From: an uncultured Methanobrevibacter sp.
GTDB taxonomy: Archaea > Methanobacteriota > Methanobacteria > Methanobacteriales > Methanobacteriaceae
DNA length: 64,000 nt
Direction: 5' to 3'
Assembly: GCF_900314615.1 (NCBI RefSeq)
Contig: NZ_OMWA01000020.1
Coordinates: forward strand, 1 to 64,000
The notes under the pieces were generated by a model that was given only the letters and a program-made list of their open reading frames with translations, did no database searches and was not told where the DNA came from. The translations under genes and the position numbers were made by a program. Of this stretch, positions 18,527 through 26,722 are shown one piece after another (within the stretch, counting starts at the first letter, position 1; every line of letters starts with the position of its first letter).

Positions 18527-19198
18527 TTATTCCATACCACCATTTTCAGTATATGGTTGGTTGTTAATTAGATCTATCATCCTTTGACCATCTGATTGTC
18601 CGCCTCTAACAATACCATTATCATCGTACCATACGTTTAATTCTTCATCATAGTATAAATTAGGGCCAGGTCCTTCAGAAAGGCTTGAACCAGTTGAACT
18701 GGAAGAACTGGATGAACTAGTTGTGCTTGCTGATTGAGATTGGGTATTATATTTTGCAGTACTTGCAGTGGAATTTGCAGTGACTTTTTGGGTTGTTGTT
18801 GTGTTTCCATCTTGGATGTTAATAGTTGTTTTAGCATTACAACCATTGTATTTATTGTTACCTCCATAAGTTACACTTACTTCGTGATTTCCTTTGTCCT
18901 CATTGTTTAATGAAAGACCAGCTTTACCGCTGTTGTCTGTAATAACGGAGAAATTTTGTTTTTGTCCATTATCAACAAAAGTAATGTTAACAGTTTGGTT
19001 TGCAATCGCATTTCCTTTTGCATCTTTAAGTTCAAATTGCACTATATCTCCATTTTTTAAGTTTGCTTCACTTAAAAAATTGATTTGGGTATTTAGTTTA
19101 CCATCTTGTGTAGTAGCTTGTGGTTGTGTAAACATAAATGCTGCTACAACTGCTATGATGATTACAACTAAAATAGCAATAATTATATTTTTATTCAT
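18527..19198 (-). CDS. Membrane-anchored Ig-like surface protein with Ser-rich linker (paralogue 1)
   Basis: A 223-residue protein. An uncleaved-looking N-terminal membrane anchor (about 5-24) is followed by one Ig-like beta domain (about 35-125) of the type found in adhesins (KDAKGNAIANQTVNITFVD, TYGGNNKYNGC), a Ser/Thr-rich linker (about 130-172), and a conserved C-terminal tail containing LNVWYDDNGIVRGGQSDG. AGGAGGT lies just before the ATG. The neighbour at 19380 is a clear paralogue with the same order of parts. Function unknown; the C-terminal tail, conserved between the two despite divergent linkers, is the part likely to carry a specific role. Confidence 0.75.
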   Translation of the reverse strand: MNKNIIIAILVVIIIAVVAAFMFTQPQATTQDGKLNTQINFLSEANLKNGDIVQFELKDAKGNAIANQTVNITFVDNGQKQNFSVITDNSGKAGLSLNNEDKGNHEVSVTYGGNNKYNGCNAKTTINIQDGNTTTTQKVTANSTASTAKYNTQSQSASTTSSSSSSSSTGSSLSEGPGPNLYYDEELNVWYDDNGIVRGGQSDGQRMIDLINNQPYTENGGME

Positions 19199-19379
19199 AT
19201 TTGACCTCCTTATCTTAATATTAGATAGATTTAATTAATATATCTTTTTATTATCTATGAAAAAAATTAGAAAATTTTATTGATTTATATAAATTAATAA
19301 AATAAAGTTATAATTAATTCATTTATATTTAAAAAAATAAAAGAAGAAAAAGTGATTAATCTTTGATTAATCAAAATAA

Positions 19380-19979
19380 TTATTCTAGATTACCGTCTTG
19401 AATGTTCGGCCGGTTGTTTTTTAAATCCTCATAGCTTGCACCGTCATTTTGACCGCCAACAACTCTTCCGTTTGAATCATAATTCACGTTCAATTCACTG
19501 TCATAACTCAAACTTGAAGATGATTGGGATGGAGAAGATGAACTGGCACCTGTTGAAGCGCTTTGACTGCTTTGGGCAGTTGAATAATCAGCAGCTGTGT
19601 TGTTTGCTCCGGCAATAGTTACGGTAACGCTTGCTGAACAGCTGTTATATTTGTCATCTCCGCCATAGTTTACAGTTATACTATAATTACCAGCGCTTTC
19701 ATTTAAAACAAGAGATCCTTTTCCATTACTGTCTGTAAGTATAGAATATCTTTCAACTTCGCTTCCGTCCTTAAATAAGATACTTACATTCTGATTTTCA
19801 AGCGGATTTCCTTGAGCGTCTTTCAGTACAAATTCTACTGAATCCTCACTGTTTAAACTGGCGTTGCTTAAAAAAGCGATTTGGGTATCGGATTTAGCAC
19901 TTGTATGTGAAAATACTAAAAGTCCCCCAAGAACAATTAATACAATTACTATAAGAACTACAAGAATATTTCTATTCAT
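19380..19979 (-). CDS. Membrane-anchored Ig-like surface protein with Ser-rich linker (paralogue 2)
   Basis: A 199-residue paralogue of the gene at 18527, separated from it by 181 bases. Same order: N-terminal membrane anchor (about 5-25), one Ig-like domain (LKDAQGNPLENQNVSILFKD, NYGGDDKYNSC), a Ser-rich linker, and the tail LNVNYDSNGRVVGGQNDG. Each paralogue has a single Cys at the same place in the Ig domain. GGTGATT stands before the ATG. Probably exposed outside the cell, tethered to the membrane. No function can be assigned. Confidence 0.75.
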   Translation of the reverse strand: MNRNILVVLIVIVLIVLGGLLVFSHTSAKSDTQIAFLSNASLNSEDSVEFVLKDAQGNPLENQNVSILFKDGSEVERYSILTDSNGKGSLVLNESAGNYSITVNYGGDDKYNSCSASVTVTIAGANNTAADYSTAQSSQSASTGASSSSPSQSSSSLSYDSELNVNYDSNGRVVGGQNDGASYEDLKNNRPNIQDGNLE

Positions 19980-20103
19980 ATAATCACCAATGTTAATGAT
20001 TTTGTATTCATTGATATAAATGTTTGTATAAATTTTGAAAAATTCATTTAGGATATTTATAAATATTTTTAAAAATATATTACTATATTAAGGAGAATTT
20101 ATT

Positions 20104-21414
20104 ATGAAGGTATTAGTTGTTGGAACTGGTGCTCGTGAGCATGCAATTGCTGACGGTTTAAAGGATGATGTTGAATTATATTGTTACATGAGTAAAATTA
20201 ACCCTGGAATGTCAAAAATTGCTGAGTTTAAGCAAGGTGATGAAGGGGAAGTTGAAAAAGTAGCTGAATATGCAGTTGAAAATGACATTGACATAGCATT
20301 TATTGGTCCTGAAGCTCCTCTTGGAAAAGGTATTGTTGATGAACTTGAAAAGAACGGAATTAAATGTGTCGGACCAACTCAAAGTGCAGCTAGAATTGAA
20401 ACTGACAAATCATTTATGAGAAAACTCTTTGAAGATTATGAAATAGAAGGATCTTTAGTATACAAAGTCTTTGACAACTCTGAAGATGTTTCTAAATTTT
20501 TAGATGAATTTGACCGTGACGTTGTAGTAAAACCTGTAGGTCTGACAGGCGGTAAAGGAGTTAAAATTGTAGGTGACCACCTAAAAGACAACGAAGAGGC
20601 AAAAGAATATTCATGTGAAGTAATCGATAATGAAATGGGCGGATTTGCTCAGGTAATTATTGAAGAAAGATTAATCGGTGAAGAATTCACAATTCAGGCA
20701 TTCTGTGACGGTGAACATCTGGCACCTATGCCTGCAGCACAGGACCATCCTCATGCATTTGAAGGAGATGTTGGTGCAATCACCGGTGGAATGGGTTCAT
20801 ACTCTGATGTTGGAGGCTTATTGCCGTTTTTAACTCAGGAAGACTATGACAAAGCAGTAGAAATAATGAAAGAAACTATTAAAGCTATTGCTGAAGAAGC
20901 AGAACCATACAAAGGTATCCTATATGGTCAGTTCATGCTTACTGCTGACGGACCGAAACTCATTGAATACAATGCAAGATTTGGTGATCCTGAAGCAATG
21001 AACGTTTTACCTCTCTTAAAAACTCCTCTGGTTGATGTATGTCAGGCTATTGTTGATGGTAATTTGGATAAAGTCGAATTTGAAGACAAGGCCAGTGTGT
21101 GCAAATACATCGTACCTGACGGATATCCTGAAACAGAATATGCTGGAGAGCTAATCGAAGTGGATGAACAGGCCATTGAAGATATGGGCGCCAAAGTATT
21201 TTATGCTGCAGTTTCACAGGAAGATGACGGAATTCACTTATCTGGTTCAAGAGCATTAGGTATTGTTGCCGGCGGTGAAAGCATTGAAGAGGCTGAAAAA
21301 ATAGCTGAAAAAGCATGTGAATTCGTTAAAGGTAATGTTTACCATAGAAGAGACGTCGGTACAAAAGAACTTGTAGAAAAACGTGTTGAACATATGAAAG
21401 AAATTTTAAACTAA
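20104..21414 (+). CDS. purD: Phosphoribosylamine-glycine ligase
   Basis: ATP-grasp enzyme joining glycine to phosphoribosylamine in purine synthesis, 436 residues. The N-terminal motif [15 protein letters not shown] (about 4-18) is diagnostic. The ATP-grasp core includes [14 protein letters not shown], and the metal-binding stretch [13 protein letters not shown] is intact. AAGGAGAA before ATG 20104 and a TATA-like TTTATAAATA near 20060 mark its promoter. A terminator hairpin covers its stop codon. Confidence 0.97.
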   Translation: MKVLVVGTGAREHAIADGLKDDVELYCYMSKINPGMSKIAEFKQGDEGEVEKVAEYAVENDIDIAFIGPEAPLGKGIVDELEKNGIKCVGPTQSAARIETDKSFMRKLFEDYEIEGSLVYKVFDNSEDVSKFLDEFDRDVVVKPVGLTGGKGVKIVGDHLKDNEEAKEYSCEVIDNEMGGFAQVIIEERLIGEEFTIQAFCDGEHLAPMPAAQDHPHAFEGDVGAITGGMGSYSDVGGLLPFLTQEDYDKAVEIMKETIKAIAEEAEPYKGILYGQFMLTADGPKLIEYNARFGDPEAMNVLPLLKTPLVDVCQAIVDGNLDKVEFEDKASVCKYIVPDGYPETEYAGELIEVDEQAIEDMGAKVFYAAVSQEDDGIHLSGSRALGIVAGGESIEEAEKIAEKACEFVKGNVYHRRDVGTKELVEKRVEHMKEILN

Positions 21415-21432
21415 ATTTCTTTTATCTTTTTT
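21397..21432 (+). terminator. purD terminator overlapping its stop codon
   Basis: AAAGAAATTT (21397-21406), loop TAAACT, AAATTTCTTT (21413-21422), then a run of eight T. The purD stop TAA is at 21412-21414. Confidence 0.75.
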
Positions 21433-21441
21433 TTGATTTTA

Positions 21442-22293
21442 ATGAGTGACAGTGAAGTTGAAGACAAGTATGTAAAACTTGTAGAGATTAAAAAGCATCT
21501 TGATGCAATTAAAGAAGAATGGGATGAGGAGACTCTTGATGAACTGAAAGAGTTTCTCCAGGAAAAATACTCTAACGGGGAGAATTTAAGTAGTATTCCT
21601 GCCGTTAAAACTCCAATGGTTGAAACGGCTGAGGTAAGTTCTCAAAATATAAGTATGTTAGGCCGTATTAGAGATGCGTTTGAGAGTAATGTCGGAATTG
21701 ATCCGGGAAGGCTTTTAGGGCTTACTGACGGAATTTTCGGTATGGTAATGACCCTTCTGGTTTTTGGTATTGCAGTTCCTGAAGTTGCATTTTCATCATA
21801 TGGCGACTACATTTCATTTTTTTCAGCTTTAGCTCCTACAATTGCCATTACAATTGTAAGTTTTGTAATTATAAGTTCTTTTTGGATTTACCATCATGAA
21901 TTTATCAAAGTCAATAATCTCAATATCCCTTATCTGTGGTTCAATATATTCTTTTTAATATCAATATCATTTATTCCGTTTACAACTTCTTTAATTGGAA
22001 GCTATTCTCACTTCTTCTTATCTGAAGTTTTATTTGGGCTCAATATCTTTTTGACAATCATTTCATTCCTTCTGATGTATATTTATGCTAATAAGAGTGA
22101 TTTTTTAGAGGAAAAAACTTCCAAAAAAGAGCAAAAGCATGTTTTAACAACACTTGGATGCATCATGGCATTAGTTGTCATCGTAAATCTCCTAGATTTC
22201 CTGGTTTCAAGTAATTTCATATATCTGTTCTTATTAATTCCGGTCCTTTCTACAGTCTTGGATATTATCTATCGCTACAGAAATTCTAAATAA
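21442..22293 (+). CDS. TMEM175-like (DUF1211) potassium channel protein
   Basis: A 283-residue protein with an acidic cytoplasmic N-terminal extension (about 1-80, helical) and six predicted membrane segments. The first segment carries RLLGLTDGIFGMVMTLLVFG (about 90-109), a variant of the FSDGVFAI motif that lines the pore of prokaryotic TMEM175 K+ channels. These work as tetramers of six-segment subunits. I use ATG 21442; an upstream TTG at 21433 is possible, and neither has a clear ribosome-binding site. It lies 28 bases after purD, just behind its terminator. The N-terminal extension is unusual for the family and might be a regulatory part. Confidence 0.8.
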   Translation: MSDSEVEDKYVKLVEIKKHLDAIKEEWDEETLDELKEFLQEKYSNGENLSSIPAVKTPMVETAEVSSQNISMLGRIRDAFESNVGIDPGRLLGLTDGIFGMVMTLLVFGIAVPEVAFSSYGDYISFFSALAPTIAITIVSFVIISSFWIYHHEFIKVNNLNIPYLWFNIFFLISISFIPFTTSLIGSYSHFFLSEVLFGLNIFLTIISFLLMYIYANKSDFLEEKTSKKEQKHVLTTLGCIMALVVIVNLLDFLVSSNFIYLFLLIPVLSTVLDIIYRYRNSK

Positions 22294-22411
22294 TTTCTCA
22301 TTTTCTTATTTTTGGTTATACCGGTTCTACTAGATTTTAACATAATCATGGAAACATTTAATATGTATAAATAAGAAATATTTATTTTTGTTAACTAAAA
22401 GGGGATTAATA

Positions 22412-23317
22412 ATGGGTAGTTTATTATCTATATCTGATATAAAAGATGATGTTAAACATATTCTAGAATTAGCTAGTAAAATTAAAGCAGGCGAAATTGA
22501 AGAAAAGCCTCTTGAAGGTAAAACATTGGCAATGATTTTCCAGAAATCATCAACAAGAACAAGGGTTTCATTTGATGTTGGAATGTATCAGTTAGGCGGA
22601 AGGGCAATCTTTTTGTCATCCAATGATTTGCAGATGGGCAGAGGCGAACCGATTTCAGATACTGCAAAAGTTTTAAGCCGTTTCGTTGATGGAATAATGA
22701 TTCGTGCTATAAAACATTCAGATGTAGAAGAACTGGCCAAATATTCTGATGTTCCTGTTATTAACGGTTTGACTGACCTAGAACACCCTTGCCAGGCACT
22801 TGCAGATATGTTAACATTCAAAGAACATTTGGGTGACTGGGAAGGTAAAAAAATCTGTTTTGTCGGTGATGGAAATAATGTGTCCAATTCCCTTTTACTG
22901 ATTGCTCCATTACTTGGCATGGATATGTCTCTGGCATGTCCTAAAGGATATGAGCCTGCTGAGGAAATAATCAAAACTGCCCGCGAATATGCACAGGAAA
23001 ACAATACTGAAATAGTCATCACTGATGATATTGGCGTTGCAATGGAAAATGTCGATGCGGTATTTACTGATGTTTGGGTAAGTATGGGTGATGAAGCTGA
23101 AACAGCTCAAAGAGAAAAAGATTTTGCACCGTTCCAGGTCAACAATGATTTAATGAGCCTGGCAAATGATGGAGCTATTTTCATGCACTGTCTTCCTGCA
23201 ATCAGAGGCAAAGAAGTTACTGCAGATGTTATTGACGGCCCTCAATCTGTAATCTATGATGAGGCTGAAAACAGAATGCATGCCCAAAAAGCGGTTTTAT
23301 ATCACTATCTAAAGTGA
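22412..23317 (+). CDS. argF: Ornithine carbamoyltransferase
   Basis: Makes citrulline from ornithine and carbamoyl phosphate in arginine synthesis. From ATG 22412, set by AGGGGA just upstream, it has 301 residues. STRTR (47-51) binds carbamoyl phosphate, HPCQALADMLT is the second substrate motif, and MHCLPA holds the catalytic cysteine. An upstream TTG at 22388 has no ribosome-binding site. The TATA-like TGTATAAATAA near 22366 is the probable promoter. The last 9 bases overlap the end of the opposite gene at 23309. Confidence 0.97.
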   Translation: MGSLLSISDIKDDVKHILELASKIKAGEIEEKPLEGKTLAMIFQKSSTRTRVSFDVGMYQLGGRAIFLSSNDLQMGRGEPISDTAKVLSRFVDGIMIRAIKHSDVEELAKYSDVPVINGLTDLEHPCQALADMLTFKEHLGDWEGKKICFVGDGNNVSNSLLLIAPLLGMDMSLACPKGYEPAEEIIKTAREYAQENNTEIVITDDIGVAMENVDAVFTDVWVSMGDEAETAQREKDFAPFQVNNDLMSLANDGAIFMHCLPAIRGKEVTADVIDGPQSVIYDEAENRMHAQKAVLYHYLK

Positions 23318-23572
23318 TCCGAATATTGCAAAGACAATAAATATTGCAATAAGGCACAAACAGCAGCCTAGCCAGCTACTTCCCTTGTTATTGTCTGATG
23401 AAGTGCTTGTAGTTGTCTGCTGTGTATTTTGATATGTTTTTTGCTGATGTATGATTGGTTCTTCAATTACTTCAGCTTTTTTAACTGTTTCTTCTTTTTT
23501 TAGCAATGCTCCGCAATTTTTACAAAATTTTGCTTTATCAGGATTTTCTTCACCACATTTGTTACAATACAT
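23309..23572 (-). CDS. Small zinc-ribbon membrane protein
   Basis: An 87-residue protein with an N-terminal zinc ribbon (MYCNKCGEENPDKAKFCKNCG, four Cys), a polar Gln/Thr/Ser linker (about 35-65) and one C-terminal membrane segment (about 68-87) preceded by two Cys. This is a tail-anchored zinc-ribbon arrangement, common in archaea and of unknown role. It overlaps the DUF2085 gene upstream by 11 bases, suggesting coupled translation, and its 3' end overlaps argF by 9 bases from the other strand. Confidence 0.8.
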   Translation of the reverse strand: MYCNKCGEENPDKAKFCKNCGALLKKEETVKKAEVIEEPIIHQQKTYQNTQQTTTSTSSDNNKGSSWLGCCLCLIAIFIVFAIFGSL

Positions 23573-23894
23573 TAAAAACGCCCCTTATTATAATTTTTAA
23601 AAAGATTATTAAACCTAATCCGCCAATAAATCCTGTAATGAATCTTAAAGTATTTGTACTTTCTCTCGGGCCAAAATATTGGGTGAGTCCATCAACTGCT
23701 GCTGGAATCATTAATATTATGGATATAATCAATGTATTAATGTCATAGTTATGCTCGAAAAAATAATTAAAGACTAAATAAACTATCAATCCGGTATAAA
23801 AGCCGGTGCATCTGGCACAAACCGGAAACTGATGGCCTTTGATAAAGAAACTTCTTTCTGGAATCCTATGGCATATGTACTTTGTAAGATTCAT
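23562..23894 (-). CDS. DUF2085-family membrane protein
   Basis: About 110 residues from ATG 23894 (a GTG at 23903 is the alternative). The N-terminal CHRIPERSFFIKGHQFPVC then ARCTG is the DUF2085 signature, whose Cys and His residues suggest metal or redox chemistry. Three membrane segments follow. Function of the family is unknown. It shares a divergent promoter region with ilvB and is coupled to the zinc-ribbon gene. Confidence 0.8.
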   Translation of the reverse strand: MNLTKYICHRIPERSFFIKGHQFPVCARCTGFYTGLIVYLVFNYFFEHNYDINTLIISIILMIPAAVDGLTQYFGPRESTNTLRFITGFIGGLGLIIFLKIIIRGVFNVL

Positions 23895-23989
23895 GTTAAT
23901 CACACAAGTTAAGTACTAGATATTTTTCAATAATTATATATATTTTTGTATTCATATCTAATTGTATAATATATAAAAAGGTTTTTACA

Positions 23990-25684
23990 ATGAGAGGCGG
24001 AGAAGCAATAATAGAATCCCTCAAAAATATGGGGGTCAAAACTATATTTGGTTATCCTGGCGGACAGACCATACCATTTTATGACATGCTGTATGATGCA
24101 GACATTGAACATATATTGGTAAGACACGAACAATGCGCAGCTCACGCAGCAGACGGTTATGCAAGAGCTTCCGGTCGTGTAGGTGTGTGTTTGGCAACTT
24201 CCGGACCTGGGGCAACCAACCTTGTAACTGGTATTGGAACAGCTTATATGGATTCTTCTCCTATTGTGGCAATTACTGGACAAGTTCCTACCCATTTAAT
24301 AGGAAATGATGCATTCCAAGAAGCGGATATTATTGGAATTACAATGCCTATTGTAAAACATAGTTTTCAACCTAAAAACCCGGATTTATTACCTTCCATA
24401 GTTAAATCCAGTTTTGAAATAGCTGCAACCGGAAGACCTGGTCCTGTTTTAATTGATGTTCCAAAAGAAGTTCAGGAAGGAGAACTTACTGCTTTTGATG
24501 ATACTATAATCGATACACCAGGTTATAATCCTACCATTAAAGGTAATCTTAGACAAGTTAAAAAAGCCTGTAATTTAATCAGAGAGGCTAAAAAACCTTT
24601 AATATTGGCAGGTGCAGGAGTTATTATATCAAATGCATGCTGTGAGCTAAAAGAATTTGCAGAAACTATAAATGCTCCTGTAATGACTTCACTTTTAGGT
24701 AAAGGAGCTTTTGATGAAACCAGTGATTTGGCATTGGGAATGCTTGGTATGCACGGTAGAAAAGTTTCTAACGATACTGTAAACGAATCTGATTTGCTGA
24801 TTGCTGTCGGTATCAGGTTCTCAGACAGAACAACCGGAAGACTTGACAGCTTTGTTCCGGATTCTAAGGTTATTCACATTGACATTGACCCTGCTGAAAT
24901 CGGTAAGAATGTTGAAGTTGATTTGCCGATTGTAGGAGATGCTAAAAATATTTTATCTTCATTAAATAAATCATTAAAAGGTTATAGCACTTCAGATGAT
25001 GTTAATAAGTGGACAGACATGATTAAACAACGTAAAACTGATTTACTTCCAAGAGTAACATATGATGATGTGCCTCTTAAACCTCAAACTGTAATAAAAG
25101 AAATTTCCGAGGTTTTAACTGCCGATTCAATTTTAACAACTGATGTCGGTCAGAATCAGATGTGGGCAGCACATTTCTATGATACTCAAAAACCGCGCAA
25201 ATTCCTCTCATCAGGAGGACTTGGAACCATGGGATTCGGATTCCCGTCAGCTATTGGTGCTAAAGTGGCATGTCCGGAGGATCCTGTCGTATCATTGAGC
25301 GGTGACGGCGGATTTTTAATGGTCTGTCAGGAACTGGCCACTGTTTATGATTATGATTTGCCTGTAATTGCAATAGTTTTAGAAAACAGGACTTTAGGAA
25401 TGGTATATCAATGGCAAAGCTTGTTATACAATAACAGACATTCACAAACTGTTTTTAAAGATAGTCCTGACTTTGTTAAACTTGCTGAAAGTTTTAACAT
25501 TAACGCTGAAAGAATTACCAAACCTGGTGAAACTAAAGAAGCATTATCAAAAGCAATTAAAGATAATGAAGCTATATTGCTTGATATTGTAATTGATTCA
25601 GAAGAGACACTTCCTATGCTTCCTCCGGGAGCCGGAATTAACGAAATGATAGGTGAATATAAACTTGAAAAGGATGTGATTTAA
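23990..25684 (+). CDS. ilvB: Acetolactate synthase, large (catalytic) subunit
   Basis: TPP enzyme condensing pyruvate with pyruvate or 2-oxobutyrate, releasing CO2, first common step to branched-chain amino acids. At 564 residues it is full length. FGYPGGQTIPFYDML and RHEQCAAHAADGYARASG contain the catalytic glutamate, the central FAD-binding domain follows, and the TPP motif starts at GDGGFLMVCQELATV. TATA near 23933; the start is weakly marked by AAGG. It is followed without a gap by the regulatory subunit. Confidence 0.97.
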   Translation: MRGGEAIIESLKNMGVKTIFGYPGGQTIPFYDMLYDADIEHILVRHEQCAAHAADGYARASGRVGVCLATSGPGATNLVTGIGTAYMDSSPIVAITGQVPTHLIGNDAFQEADIIGITMPIVKHSFQPKNPDLLPSIVKSSFEIAATGRPGPVLIDVPKEVQEGELTAFDDTIIDTPGYNPTIKGNLRQVKKACNLIREAKKPLILAGAGVIISNACCELKEFAETINAPVMTSLLGKGAFDETSDLALGMLGMHGRKVSNDTVNESDLLIAVGIRFSDRTTGRLDSFVPDSKVIHIDIDPAEIGKNVEVDLPIVGDAKNILSSLNKSLKGYSTSDDVNKWTDMIKQRKTDLLPRVTYDDVPLKPQTVIKEISEVLTADSILTTDVGQNQMWAAHFYDTQKPRKFLSSGGLGTMGFGFPSAIGAKVACPEDPVVSLSGDGGFLMVCQELATVYDYDLPVIAIVLENRTLGMVYQWQSLLYNNRHSQTVFKDSPDFVKLAESFNINAERITKPGETKEALSKAIKDNEAILLDIVIDSEETLPMLPPGAGINEMIGEYKLEKDVI

Positions 25685-26170
25685 ATGACCATTAGTTATC
25701 ATGTCATTTCTACATTGGTTGAAGACAAACCTGGTGTTTTACAGAAAGTCGCTGGAATGTTAAATAGAAGAGGAATCAACATTGACGGCATAACTGTTGG
25801 AGTATCTGAAATTGAAGGCCTGTCAAGAATGGTCATAACAGTTCATGCCGATGAAAGAGGTTTGGAACAAGTCACAAAACAACTGAATAAACTGGTTGAT
25901 GTTATCAAGATTAAAGATATTACTGACAATGCTGTTCAAAGGGAATTATGCCTTGTAAAGGTAAAAATTCCTAATGCAAAAGCAAGAGCTGAAATAATGC
26001 AATATTCCAATATCTTCAGAGCCAATATTCTGGATGTTACTGAAGAAACATTGATTATTGAAATAACTGGAGATAAAAAGAAAGTAAATGCATTTATATC
26101 TTTATTAAAAGGTTATGGAATCAAAAGGATTTCACGTACTGGCCTAACCGCAATGGCGAGGGGAGTATAA
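25685..26170 (+). CDS. ilvN: Acetolactate synthase, small (regulatory) subunit
   Basis: A 161-residue ACT-domain protein that activates the catalytic subunit and carries valine feedback inhibition. The N-terminal ACT domain reads STLVEDKPGVLQKVAGMLNR (about 8-27) then GINIDGITVG, followed by a second ferredoxin-like domain. Its ATG follows the ilvB stop directly. A carbonic anhydrase gene starts one base after its own stop. Confidence 0.96.
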   Translation: MTISYHVISTLVEDKPGVLQKVAGMLNRRGINIDGITVGVSEIEGLSRMVITVHADERGLEQVTKQLNKLVDVIKIKDITDNAVQRELCLVKVKIPNAKARAEIMQYSNIFRANILDVTEETLIIEITGDKKKVNAFISLLKGYGIKRISRTGLTAMARGV

Positions 26171-26171
26171 A

Positions 26172-26699
26172 ATGACTATATTAGAAAACGTATTAAAAGA
26201 CAATAAGGAATTTGTAGAAAACTTTGAAGGCGAAGAAATGTCTCACCATGCAGCTAAAAAATTAGCTATTTTAACATGTATGGACTGCAGATTAATCGAT
26301 TTCTTCGAACCAGCTTTAGGACTTAAAAGAGGAGACGCAAAAATAGTCAGAAATGCAGGAAACTCTATTGTTGGAGAAGATGCAATCAGATCTATTGGTG
26401 CAGCTTTATACAACCTTGGTGCTGAAGAAGTAATGGTCGTTGGACACACTGAATGTGGTATGGCTGGTGCTGATGCTGAAGCTTTAAAAGAAAAAATGCT
26501 CGCTCGTGGCATTAAAGAAGAAGACATTGCTAAATATGATTTAGATGAATGGATCGGTGGATTTGAATCAGAAGAAGAAAACGTTAAAAACGTTGTAGAA
26601 AAAATCAAAAACCACCCATTGATTCCAGATGTACCCGTACATGGTCTTATTATTGATATCGTAACCGGTGAGTTGAAAGTTTTAGTAGATGGTTATTAA
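26172..26699 (+). CDS. Beta-class carbonic anhydrase
   Basis: Interconverts CO2 and bicarbonate. At 175 residues it is the short prokaryotic beta form. Zinc ligands are Cys36, His92 and Cys95, and the Asp38-Arg40 pair of CMDCRL is intact, as is VVGHTECGM. GGGGAG precedes the ATG, one base after ilvN, so it is cotranscribed with the two acetolactate synthase subunits. That places a CO2-handling enzyme in an operon with a decarboxylating enzyme; whether this is functional or incidental is open. The operon ends in a stop-overlapping hairpin. Confidence 0.93.
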   Translation: MTILENVLKDNKEFVENFEGEEMSHHAAKKLAILTCMDCRLIDFFEPALGLKRGDAKIVRNAGNSIVGEDAIRSIGAALYNLGAEEVMVVGHTECGMAGADAEALKEKMLARGIKEEDIAKYDLDEWIGGFESEEENVKNVVEKIKNHPLIPDVPVHGLIIDIVTGELKVLVDGY

Positions 26700-26722
26700 A
26701 CCATCTTTATATTATTTTTTTA
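26687..26722 (+). terminator. Terminator of ilvB-ilvN-carbonic anhydrase overlapping the stop codon
   Basis: AGATGGTT (26687-26694), loop ATTA, AACCATCT (26699-26706), then T-rich bases. The stop TAA is at 26697-26699. The opposite gene ends at 26712, within the T-tract. Confidence 0.7.
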
